A stretch of DNA of 64,000 bases, from assembly GCF_018143015.1 (NCBI RefSeq), contig NC_054755.1, forward strand, positions 13,402,624 through 13,466,623, in the 5' to 3' direction. A model generated the notes under the pieces. That model was not told where the DNA came from. It worked only from the letters and a program-made list of their open reading frames with translations, and did no database searches. Each line of letters starts with the position of its first letter. Within the stretch, counting starts at the first letter, position 1. The translations under genes were made by a program, and so were the position numbers. Source of the DNA: Lytechinus variegatus. Lineage: Eukaryota > Echinodermata > Echinoidea > Temnopleuroida > Toxopneustidae. Below, one piece after another: positions 26,418 to 35,875 of this stretch.

Positions 26418-29400
26418 GAAATGAATGGGATAGGGATCGATAGGCATATGATGAAGAAAGGGACACTAAGGGAAATGATGGTGGAAATTTTTATGATAAT
26501 GATGGTCCTGTAGATAATAAAGTTGGTGATAGTGATTGTGCTGACGATGGAAGTGATTTTGATGATGACGGAGAAGATGTTGATGATGATGAAGATGATT
26601 ATGGACCCGATGATGTTGGTTTACCAGTCTGTGTTAGTAGCTTAGAGAGAAAACTATAAGTAGAAGAAGACTGGTCGACCATGTTAGAAGTAAAGTTGAA
26701 GGACGGATGTGGGAGAAGAGGAAGAAAAAGTAAAGAAGAAGAGTGTAATGAACGCCTCTAAAAAGTAGTACCTCTTGCAAACGATACTACAGGTTAACAT
26801 CAGAATTTCACTCTGACGTTTAGGAATTTGATCATTTTAAAGCGAAGCGGGTTTCAAGTAGTGGAGTGCACCTTGATACCGTTCTACATATACAATTGTA
26901 AACTTAAAAACTAATTAAATTGATTTATTGACGTATTTTCAGCGATATATATTATGGTTTGTGTGGTTACATAATTGGCTTCATCGGGTTGTTCAATGGA
27001 AAATAACAGAACGGTGAATAACAACCGACTGCCTGACATATCAATTCGCACTTTTTGTTTGTATTCCTTTAATATGCAAACTGGAAACCCATTTTCTCCT
27101 TTTTTGTATAATTGAAGTGAACGAAATGATTGGTTTTAGACTTGCTGATGAAGCTTGGAAATTATAAATTATCTCCCCCTTTCACCTCCCTTGTCACCGA
27201 GTGGTTCTTCACTCCTTGTTTCTCTTTCATTCTAGCTCTTTCCCGTTCTATCACGTTTCCTCACGCACACACTCCCACACGCGCATCAACGCAACGTCAC
27301 ACCCTCAACTTCCACACACACGCCCACGCTCTTGTGATTTCAACATAAGCTGCATTTCACTTCCTTGGCTTCCAACATAGCCATCAGCCGGCATGAATTA
27401 AGTACGCACCTACGCGCATTTCTTACAAACGTGCAGATTATTTCATGATATGGTATATTTACATCCCCTCCCTTGGCTATCCTATTAGATGATGATGGAG
27501 GAGATAGAGAATGAGTCTCCCTATCCAGTCATCCCAGCCCACATAGGAAAGAACTTCATATTCAATCTCAATGGACAAGACGCACAAGAGATTCAACTCA
27601 CCTGCCACGCAGTTGGGTACATGGAGGTAAGTTCAGGATTTGTCTGTGATTGATGTTCCAAGGATAATTTTTTTTGTGTAAAAAATCTATTACCTATCTC
27701 GCGGGCTAACGGGGCTATCATAATAATATAGGGTATTTATATTGCGCACATATCCACCTTCTTAGGTGCTCAAGGCGATCCTATATCATATCATTATTGT
27801 TATTTTTTTTTTTTTGGGGGGGGGGGGGTGCCTAATGACATATTTTAGAATAAGTGCCTATAATCATTTAGATATCCATAGCCGATAATCATGCTCTACT
27901 TTCATCTTATATAATATTATTTCAATTTTCATGACATTCATGACATTCTTGATTTGATTGATTAATGGTTCTATGAAAGATCACTACATTGTCTGATTAT
28001 GAGCTACCTTCAATAAAAATGAGGAAAAGTGACTACTACCAAAATAAAGTCAGGTATAGGTAAACATCAAGCGAAGAGATTCGCGATATACTGATACCCA
28101 AAGTATTTGGCTACATTACTTGTCAATATAGGTTAAAGGAGAATGAAACCTTTGGAACAAGATAGCTTGTGTGAAAATAGAAATATCAAAGAAACAGATA
28201 ATTTAAAATACGATGATCCCAAAATATTACAAATAAAAAATCAATTCATTCGAGAAATTTGAATTACTTGGAGTTGTTTAACATTCTCTCCTAATTTATC
28301 TGATTTGAATATAAAGAATCAGGTGTTATGGAATAACTCATTGATCAAAGTAGATGGGAAAGTTATATATAAACAACTTTGGCTTAAAAATGGGATCATC
28401 AGTATTAAACATTTAATGGATGAACAAAACAATTTTCTCTCACATACAGCTTTCTTTACAAAAATACAAAATTAATTGTAATTTTCTTGAATATTATTCA
28501 TTGATTTCTGCAATACCCAATGATTGGAAACATTTTAGTCAACATCTTGTTGAGAGTATAGAACAACTCAAGAAGATTTGTTGTATATTTTAAATAATGT
28601 TTTTAAGGTATGCAAGATTATCCATAGAATTTCTGTTGATAAAATCTTGAAGTCCCCTACTTCGCAATCAAAATGGGCATCCATTTTAAATGAACTGGTT
28701 AATAATTGGAACAGATTGTATATGATTCCCTTTAAATGCTGTCTTTCAACAAAACTCCGCTACTTTCAATATGAAATTTTAAATCGGATAATGGGGGTGA
28801 ACAAACATCTTTACGATATTGGCTTGTCTGAATCTAATTTATGTACATTTTGTTCTTCCTCTGTTGAAAGTATTTCATATCTGTTTTGGGACTGCCCTGT
28901 AACTCAACAATTTATTCAAAACTTCCAACCTTCTTATTTGAACAATAACGTGTATTATTTTGAATAATTTATTTTTGTTTGGTTGCCCTGACGCTCAATA
29001 CTCTACTGTAAACCGTTATATTCTTTATGCTAAATAATTTATTTTTTCGACACGTTGTGGTAATCGGTTGTGTTTTAGTTCTTTTAAGAACGTATTGAAA
29101 CGCTATTGTGAAATTGAAAGGGTCCTCAGTCAAAAACATCATAATTTTGTCTTATCATTAGATAATAGTACGCATGTACTGTTGTAAACATGTTCGCTTC
29201 ATGGTTTTTATGTAAATTGAATTGCTTTCGTGTTTAATCTTGAATAAAATCTTTCTATGAAAGAAAAAAAAACAGATCAACGAAAGTTTGAGAAAGATCA
29301 GACAAATAATGAGACAGTTATGAGCATTTGAATATTGCGATCACTATTGCTATGGAGATCCTCAAATTGGCAATGCGACAAAGATGTGTGATGTCACTTG

Positions 29401-32400
29401 TGAACAACTCTCCCCATTACTTTAGTATATATTTCACTTAAATTGCTTCTTTTATCACATCTATCAGTAGAAAACGTGTTCTTTCTATAGGGGGCATGTA
29501 GTACAAATTTTTAAAGAACAAATCATGGATAAAGAGTTTGTATCACCATAATAAAAAGCAGAAAGAGACATTTTGAGGGTATTTTCTGGTCCATCAAAAG
29601 GAAAGTTGTTCACATGTGATTTTACACATCCTTGTCGCATTGCCAATGGCAGGATCTCCATAGCATTAGTGATTGCAATATTGAAATGCTCATAACTTTC
29701 TCATTGTTTGTCCTATTTTTCTCAAACTTTCTTTGTTCTTATTCTTTGATTTTTCTGTTTCGACTCAAGCCTACTTGTTCCAAAGGTTTCATTCCCCTTT
29801 AAGGACACATCCACGTAGAAATCGTTACGCATTCACCTGAAATGGGTATTTGAGTATGACGGGACAAAAGACCTGACAAGATACATCTTTAACAAAAAAC
29901 CGCAAATATCATTTCATAAAGCGATCCCCTAGAGGGAGGCCCTCCAATATGCTATTGCTACAGTCCCACCCGCAAAACCGGCTCAAGACCGATCAAAGAT
30001 GTTACGTTATTTCCTATGACAAACCGTCGGTCGGTTTGGAGTCGGTTTCGTTGGTGCGACTGAAGCGTTACCCTTAAAGCACTGGCGAATCCAGGGGGGG
30101 GGGGGGCACAGCAGGCCCGCGCCACCCCTTTTGAGGGGCGCAATTAACATTTGTAATGTAAATATGTGCCCCCCCCCTTTGAAAGAGAGGGCTTTCTTTG
30201 TGTGTGTATTTTTTTTTCGTCGACGAAATGTCTTTTTTTTTCTTTTTTATTGTCAAGCTTTTTTAAAATGTGACCCCTCCTTTTGGAAAATCCTTGATCC
30301 ACCCCTGCTTTAAAGATACCTGAAATCCCGACTTACCCAAGCATGATTCTCTAGAGTTGTCGACAGCAGATGGAATATGTCTTTACATATTTTTTCGCTA
30401 AAAATTGGCAAACTGTTGCACGGCTGAATTATTCCATTTGACCGTTCGACGCTCCTGTACCTCCTGGGGCGATATGAATCCATATAACGTTGGGAGAAAT
30501 GTCAAATACACTGTGATTCAGTGTCTTTTATAATGACTATGATATATTTAAAGGTGTCTCCAATGTTCTCTTATTTACATTTTCATTTCTATCTTTTCTT
30601 TTTTTCTCTCTCTCTTCCTTCATTTTTTTCTTTCTTTCCTTCTTTCTTTCTTTCCCTCTTTCTTTCTTTCTTTCTTTTTTCTTTCTTTTACTTTCTCCTC
30701 TTTTCTAAATATATTGGTTTTACCGTATTTTGGTTCCCCTTTTCTCTCTTCTTCTATTATCTCGTATACCAGTCATCCTCTTTGAACTCTTTCTTCCCCC
30801 CTCTCTTAGGTATATTCTTTCTTCTGTTATCTTTTTCATCTTATAGTAAATTAAACCGTTGTCCCACCCATGAACATTTATATGATTTACCTGCTTCCAT
30901 GTCTCCTTGTTTCTCTATTTCTTAAACTCTAACTTTTTTTTACATTTTCATTGCTCTATTTTGTTCTCTGTATTTTATTTTTACATTATCTTTTTATCTA
31001 CATCGGTCTCCTCTTTTCCTCTCCATCACCTCTTTCTCTCATCCTCTCTCCCAAATTATCCCTTAACAAAATATCAAATAAACTTCTTTTTTGAAAAGGT
31101 GAAATCGCTGTCGGCAAGTGAGCTGATTGAGTTTAAGTCCAATTCAGTGGACTTTCAGGTCGACTGCAGCAATGGACGAGCACAAGACATCACTATAGAG
31201 CTTTGTTTTGGCAACAAGAAAATTGACATGATATGTCATGTAGATATTCCCTCCGGCGGTAAGTAATTCAAAATTATCTCTGCACTTGCGCTAATTTATT
31301 GTATTAGTATTTTTCCTAGTTATTTTGGAAAGCCACCAGATACGAAATTATACTGGTAATGAATGGCGATGGTATGTATTAAATACCTGATTGTCTTCAA
31401 TTCTTTTCTCATCTAAAATAGTTTTAAAGGCTGCTTATACCTTGGAAATAATAAAATTTCCTTGATTCTCACAAATTCAGATTTAGGATAATTATGGGAA
31501 TATATTTGAAGCTGCAATATTCGAAGGGATTGATTACAGTGGAGGTCGGTTTTTGTCACTGTAGATAAATTTCTAGAAGATATTATTCAGGTGTTCCCCA
31601 GGGAAGTATTCTCGGCCACCTTTTATTCTTAATTTTTCACATCTTCACATTTGTCTTGGGAAAAAGGTCTGTTTGAATACTAGAGGAAAATGAACATACA
31701 AGAAGACAAAGAAATTTAAAGGACAAAATGAATAAGACTAGTCACTACTTAATATCAATAGACCTACTTCAGCAGCCCAGCAGCGGTATGAAGCTCTGAA
31801 ATGTTTAGAATGTTCGGGAATGTTTTTCTTGAATGTTTCGTGCAGTCTTGTGGGGCCAGGCTCGATTAGCACTTGTGCTATTTTCTGGTCCCATTTACCA
31901 TTGTATTTTTATACTGTGTAACTGTTATGCAATTTGTTTTATATTCTGTAAACATGTGAATATTGTTGGTAAATAAATAAATCAAATCAAATCAAAATCA
32001 AAAGTCTTTAGACTTTAATGCTATCTATAGTCATAATTTATTTTTCGTGGAATTAAAATGCTAAAACGATATTTTGAATGAAACAGTAATATTTCTTTTG
32101 GGTTGTTTCTTTGGATATATTATTTTACAGCTCAAGATCAGCATAGCGCACTACCGCGATATCAGTCCACAGAGAATGTGTATTCTAGCCAAAGGTATGC
32201 CTTGTTTGTCCTATATCTAGCAAAAGTAAAAAGCACCGGTAGATCATCATTTGTAAAAACAATGCAAGAAATACTGGCTATAAGTGAGTGTTTGCTCCAA
32301 GACACACGACGGAATCAAGAACATAGAAAATACATTGCCAGATGCACTTCATGTCAAAGCACAACCAAGAAGGCTTTGTCGAAAATTGGCGATTCAAAAA

Positions 32401-33051
32401 CAGCAGTTTAGTCCTTGACCCTGAAGAAATTACGTATTTTCGATTTTTTGTTAGGTCCGAAATATGGAACATAACTGCTGTTCCGGTTCGGTACTTTCGA
32501 CAAAAGCCTCCAGGAAATGGAGTTTGGGAAGTTTTATTCAGGTTTTGTTCTTATTGATAATTAATATAATGTTTGACCTACGTTGTATTATTATGATTTA
32601 ACTGCATTATGATATTTTATTGTGCTTTTCCCCTTGTTAGGTGTACACGTAGGTTATAAAGTGAAACATATTAAGAGAAACTGAAACCTTTTTTTGGTTC
32701 TTGACTAATCCTAATCATGTCAAACGAGTTAATACCAACATATTTTTTCACCACAGCAAACCTTTGCCACCAGCGGACGTCGGCCACCAAACTGATGTCC
32801 CATCCCAGGTCATTCACGAGATCGCTAGCGAGGTACCGCATAACTACTACATTCCTTTAGGCCTCAAGCTCGGTCTGGAGAAGGCCAAACTGGACTCCAT
32901 ATTGGTGAGCTGTGCCAGCGATTCCGAGGAAGCCACCTACAGGGCTCTGGAGGCTTGGAAGAACAGGATCGGGGTGGACAATCGAGAGAGGTTGAGGGAT
33001 ATTCTGGTGGCGTCGGATTTGAGGAGGATCGCGGAGAAGTTCTTGAATTGA
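19277..33051 (+). CDS. Beta-propeller/ZU5/UPA/death-domain protein (UNC5CL- or PIDD-like), 13 exons
   Basis: Proposed exons: 19277-19779, 20463-20616, 21699-21871, 22366-22500, 23189-23314, 23575-23769, 24459-24538, 25062-25427, 25999-26192, 27489-27626, 31099-31258, 32131-32194, 32757-33051. All have GT/AG borders; the exon 6 donor (GTTCGT) is weak. Phases agree at every junction, giving 2583 nt and 860 residues. Residues 1-277 look like beta-propeller blades, 278-455 are a Lys/Ser/Pro-rich linker, about 463-642 are ZU5 and the start of UPA, up to about 741 the rest of the UPA-like region, and 764-860 a death domain. There is no signal peptide or membrane segment, so the product is probably cytosolic. 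ZU5-UPA-death-domain proteins (UNC5, UNC5CL, PIDD, ankyrins) signal through death-fold partners. The start ATG has a good context (GAGATGG) and an in-frame stop at 19235, but a coiled-coil-like N-terminus (VEHGLKKVNEIYDQGDL) leaves room for missing upstream exons. Confidence 0.85.
20968..21333 (+). repeat. 188-bp intronic tandem duplication with a candidate mini-exon
   Basis: Copy 1 spans 20968-21155 and copy 2 21156-21333, about 95% identical. Each starts with a pyrimidine-rich ATCTCATTTCAG followed by GGAAAGCAGAAAGGGG, open in the frame entering from exon 2. The direct exon 2-exon 3 join also keeps frame, so inclusion is unproven. Confidence 0.9.
21371..21440 (-). repeat. tRNA-derived relic in intron 2
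   Basis: On the minus strand, AGGTGCCGTGGTCAAATGAC and GAGTTCGATCTC resemble the tRNA-like heads at 33614 and 52920. No SINE body follows. Confidence 0.6.
22366..24538 (+). other. Exons 4-7: charged disordered linker
   Basis: Four small exons rich in Lys, Glu, Ser and Pro (for example SPTKKKFYAERQLPPPSVP and TPTVKQKTLDFGPVLLD). All boundaries fall in the same codon phase up to exon 7, typical of exons added or skipped as cassettes. No domain was recognised. An 84-bp tandem duplication lies in the intron between exons 6 and 7. Confidence 0.75.
24096..24252 (+). repeat. 84-bp tandem duplication in an intron
   Basis: Units start at 24096 and 24180 and share AAAAGACATATTCAAATTAA and ATAATCGCAAACTGG with very few differences. 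Confidence 0.92.
25577..25862. mobile_element. TA-flanked MITE in intron 8
   Basis: Left GGGCCTTTTCGCACAACGATG matches the reverse complement of the right end, GGGACTTTTCGCAAAGTGATG. TA flanks both ends. The interior (TTTGTCGAGGGTCGGTG, GGACGAAACTGATGATCC) is related to 32340-32510 and 55405-55600. Confidence 0.8.
26300..26640. repeat. GAT-rich microsatellite region
   Basis: The core is a pure (GAT)n run at about 26372-26416, with degenerate GAT-rich sequence on either side. Confidence 0.85.
27690..27830 (-). repeat. LINE/SINE tail fragment with poly-T/poly-G run
   Basis: The words TTTATATTGCGCACATATCC and AGGTGCTCAAGGCG look like retroposon tails. A T run passing into a G run follows. Assignment is weak. 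Confidence 0.35.
28137..29798. mobile_element. TTAA-flanked foldback MITE carrying a nested LINE
   Basis: TTAA flanks at 28133-28136 and 29799-29802. The ends share GAATGAAACCTTTGGAACAA as inverted repeats. With the LINE removed, the arms stay complementary for about 180 bp (both hold GTTATGAGCATTT, GCTATGGAGATCCT and TTGGCAATGCGACAA). The MITE alone would be about 590 bp. It lies in intron 10 of the ZU5/death-domain gene. Confidence 0.9.
28200..29269 (+). mobile_element. Tx1/L1-like LINE fragment nested in the MITE
   Basis: It encodes the C-terminus of an L1/Tx1-type ORF2. An early segment reads LWNNSLIKVDGKVIY, and a 129-codon frame at 28578-28967 has LRYFQYEILNRIMG and the zinc-finger-like CTFCSSSVESISYLFWDC. 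The 5' end is truncated and several stops and frame changes break it. It ends in a short A-rich tail. An 8-bp AAACAGAT lies on both sides (28192-28199 and 29270-29277), the target-site duplication. Confidence 0.88.
30080..30307. mobile_element. hAT-like MITE with G/C homopolymers, copy 2
   Basis: The left end CACTGGCGAATCCAGG mirrors the right end CCTTGATCCACCCCTG. Near-identical 8-bp flanks (CCTTAAAG and CTTTAAAG) fit a hAT target duplication. G runs follow the left end, as in the 14027 copy. Confidence 0.82.
30590..30710. repeat. (CTTT)n pyrimidine tract
   Basis: Runs of TTTC/CTTT in the intron upstream of exon 11; it may lengthen the pyrimidine content of that intron but is not itself a splice site. 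Confidence 0.85.
31580..32000 (+). mobile_element. Short LINE-derived fragments
   Basis: The peptide GVPQGSILG at about 31590-31617 is the conserved RT motif. At 31840-32000 there is a retroposon-like 3' end finishing in (AATAAATC)-like repeats. Whether both pieces belong to one insertion is unclear. Confidence 0.5.
32300..32515 (+). repeat. MITE fragment related to the intron 8 element
   Basis: Contains AGGCTTTGTCGAAAATTGGC and, inverted, TACTTTCGACAAAAGCCTCC, forming a hairpin. Words are shared with 55405-55600 and the interior of 25577-25862. It lies in intron 12. Confidence 0.6.
32757..33051 (+). other. Exon 13: C-terminal death domain
   Basis: Encodes the last 98 residues plus stop. 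Helix-like segments match the six-helix death fold: VIHEIASEVP, YYIPLGLKLGL, KAKLDSILVSC, EATYRALEAWKNRIG, NRERLRDILVASDL and RRIAEKFLN. The conserved ALEAWKNR pattern is the most telling. Three or more decayed copies of its second half follow downstream. Confidence 0.9.
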
Positions 33052-33161
33052 GCAAGCGTAGTCGTTCAAGATAAGTCGAAAAACATTCTAGTTCTGAGTA
33101 TTTGAAGGGGGTCGTAGAAAATCTTAAAATGGACATAGTAAGTCTTTCAAGAAAAGTCTAA

Positions 33162-33560
33162 GCCACCTACCGGGCACTGGAAGCTTGGAAGAATAGGATC
33201 GGGGTGGACAATCGAGAGAGGTTGAGAGTTATTCTGGTGGCGTCGGATTTGAAGTTCCTAAATTGAACAGACCAAGTAGTTAAAGATGGGTAGACAGACA
33301 TTCTAGTTCTGAGTTTTTAAAAGGGCTCTTAGAAAATCCTTAAATGAAATACAAACTCATTCAAGAAAAGTCGAAGCTACCTACAGATCTCTGGAAGCTT
33401 GGAAGAACAGAATCGGGCTTGACAATGAGCGGCATTCTGGTGCTGCGGATTTGAACAAGTCATCAAAGAGACGTTCAAAGACATTCTTGCGTCTGTGGAT
33501 TTAAAGAGGATCGTATGTGAGTTTTCTGAATAGAACCACTTAAATCATTGAAGATTAATT
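33162..33560 (+). pseudogene. Decayed tandem copies of the death-domain exon
   Basis: The segment 32930-33161 (second half of the death-domain exon plus 3' flank) is repeated at 33162-33374 and again from about 33375. Copy 2 keeps GCTTGGAAGAATAGGATCGG and the following GGGTGGACAATCGAGAGAGG. Copy 3 keeps GCTTGGAAGAACAGAATCGG but has lost part of the middle. Frame changes and a lost splice acceptor show they are not exons. Even the non-coding spacer (GACATTCTAGTTCTGAGT) is repeated, so this was DNA-level tandem duplication. Confidence 0.9.
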
Positions 33561-33900
33561 GAAAGACATTCTGGTGAAAGTGGAATGGACAAGGATCGCG
33601 GTGAATATCAAATGGTGCCGTGGCCGAGTGGTCTAAGGCGCCTGGCTATACATGGAACGTCCGGAGTTCGATCCCCAGCCGCGGCACCTATGCCCGTGAG
33701 CAATGCATTTAATCTACAATGCTCTTTTATCCTGCTTTCATATAAATGGAAATGCTATATGCATTATTGGTAACTAGGTGTGCACTTGTTTAAAAAAAAA
33801 ATAAACAAACTGAGCCATCCATGAGTTCACAGCCATTCTTTGGGGTGCGAGTTTGAAGAGGAGAGCAGAGAAGTTCTTGAGGAGAAGTTTTCGGCTTGCG
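33561..33900 (+). pseudogene. Further death-domain exon scraps around a SINE
   Basis: Short matches continue (GACATTCTGGTG and AAGGATCGCGG before the SINE, AGCAGAGAAGTTCTTGAGG after it). The SINE at 33614 therefore seems to have landed in the older duplicated tract. Confidence 0.55.
33614..33775 (+). mobile_element. tRNA-derived SINE, family B, copy 1
   Basis: The head GGTGCCGTGGCCGAGTGGTC, box B GAGTTCGATCCCC and a closing CCGCGGCACC form a tRNA-Leu-like cloverleaf frame, but the anticodon arm is poor. The body GCCCGTGAGCAATGCATTTA and a TTGGTAACTA tail are shared with the copy at 52920. Confidence 0.85.
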
Positions 33901-35800
33901 GAAGAAACAATTCACGTTACCGTGGAAAGCAAGGACACTTGAAAGGGTCTTAAAGTGGATGACTGTGACAAATCTAGGATATATATATTTTAGTCATTAT
34001 AGAGGGTAGTAGAAGAACTTTTGAACTTGACCTCTTGACTCTTGAGACAAAAAAAGGGTGATCATCGTCTCAATGGGCAATTGCCGTTTCCTATTGTATT
34101 AGTATTTAAATCCTCTGGCTGTGGAAAAATGCCCTTCTATGCAAAATAACGGTCTACGATAATGGACACAACAATCTATGCAAAGATGCAATCGTAAACT
34201 GGTAAACGGACTATGTAGCTGTATGACGATTTTTTGTTTTATTTCAAATGATTAAGTATTCCAATTAAGTAGATTTATAAACATAATTTCTTGCCGTTTT
34301 GGATCAACTATGGGAATATTGATACCGTCATATAATTTTCTGAATTATTGATTGCGATCCAGAGTCTCTACACCCTCATCATTGAATGGAAGAGCCATAC
34401 TAGGATTGAGTTGGCAAAAGAAGTAATATGCATTTGTGAGACTCACCAGCATGACCAGAGACAATATTGGTGTGTGCAATTATTCTGAATTATTATTTTT
34501 TTAATGACCATTAGTACTAAAAGCTTATGCATACTGACAATGACTAATGGATGTGTAGATTTGTCTGTCTGGTAGCAAATGAAAATCCAGCTCAATTTCA
34601 AATGTGAACAGAATCAATTGCCGGCATATCGTATAGTGGTTTGTCTGTATGGCGTTTGTTGCGATATTTTGTCTTTTGCAGAGTTCCGATTTGCCCTTAT
34701 TTGTCATTAATCTGTGTTCATGATGTTTATGGCTTGGTGTTTGTGCACTGTTATTCAGCTGTAAATCATGTTTTATTATCAACCTACTGACTGGCTGCAT
34801 TTCATAGAGATTGGATTTGCGAAAACTGTAATGTGTAAACCATTTTCTGTTCCTATCGTTTGTTGGTGCGTGTGCAATCGTATACCATTTTTGTTTCAGA
34901 ATTCTTGAATTGTTGTTATACAAAATTAATCATATATGCTTTATGAGGAATCGATGTGCTTAATGAAGGATAGTTTTCGGCGTTCAATATTATTTTTTGG
35001 CAGTCGGAGTAAGGACCAGATGGACGTGCAATTAAAGTGTAAATGATTTTAGAAGAGTGGATAATAGTGAAATTTCATTTCAGAGAGCACATTATATAGA
35101 CCTCATATTCTTGTCTGTTCTTGTTAGTTGACGAAGTCGGTGATTCTTTATCTTCGGCGTGTAGCAAGTTTTAGGGAAATCCCAATGTTGGAGAGATAGC
35201 GAAACATGAAGTGAAGAGTCTAGACTCATGGAGATGATATAATGAGGTTTTAAATTTGTTTCGAATAGAATTGAAAACTGCCTTTACATTTTTAAATGAA
35301 ATGACTACTGCTGCGGGTTTCCAATATCTTATCGAGGTTTTAATATGATTTGCTCAAAACGTGTAAATTTATCGATTGCTGCATTTTTTGCATCAAATGC
35401 TGTAATAAACCTACATTGATCATTGACTGGCATTGTTCTCGTACCTTTGTACAGTGTCAATAGGCCTCCTCAAATGAAAAGTAATGTATTTCTCGTATGG
35501 GTACAGATCACTTACGTTATGAATAGTTTACAAGATAATCACTTCTTTGACATGAAAGTATTCACCTTATAGCTGTTTACATATACCGTGAAATTAAAAG
35601 GAAATAATTTCGAAATAGAAACACAATCGCCAAAACTACTACTCGGCGCAAGCGTGAAAAAACGTAGTTGTGAAAAAAACATCGTCTCAAAAGCTTAAGA
35701 ATAACGGAAAGAAATTAGACATTCTCAACTTTTAAAGCAGCTTTCAAAAACAATAGTTGGAAATAATTGCACGAAATAAAATCAAATAAACATAAACAAT
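33900..35800. other. Likely 3' flank/intergenic, nothing recognised
   Basis: A 132-codon minus-strand ORF (34525-34923) has no recognisable motif and biased AT-rich composition; I do not treat it as a gene. Confidence 0.5.
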
Positions 35801-35875
35801 AATCGTAGTAACAATAATCCACTTTTATAGTGCTTAGTACGTCGAAACGACGTGTCTAAGCGCTTTGCATATACA
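35800..35875 (-). repeat. SINE/LINE tail fragment
   Basis: TTATAGTGCTTAGTACGTCG and CTAAGCGCTTTGCATAT resemble an L2-like retroposon tail. Confidence 0.4.

Larger units (their letters stand above)
25062..31258 (+). other. Exons 8-11: ZU5 domain and UPA-like region
   Basis: Exon 8 has the ZU5 hallmark: EEGGVIQSNKYGFSLSIPPG followed by AIAKGQ, then beta strands (WIGVGLSRES, VSISPMICSEPSGLELEKP). Exon 9 continues (GELTLDVTRLGRYSLTVMG). Exons 10 and 11 (GKNFIFNLNGQDAQEIQLTC, VDFQVDCSNGRAQDITIELC) fit the UPA domain that follows ZU5 in UNC5, PIDD and ankyrin. I see no HFS auto-cleavage motif of the PIDD type. Confidence 0.88.

Noticed and set aside
30521-31266. Two Phe/Ser/Leu-rich ORFs before exon 11
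   Set aside because: They arise from the pyrimidine-rich intron; only 31099-31258 fits the exon model.
33614-33690. Functional tRNA-Leu gene
   Set aside because: The acceptor and T arm look good but the anticodon arm does not pair well, and a SINE body shared with 52920-53257 follows.
34525-34923. 132-codon minus-strand ORF
   Set aside because: No motif, no splice or promoter support, AT-rich composition like the surrounding flank.
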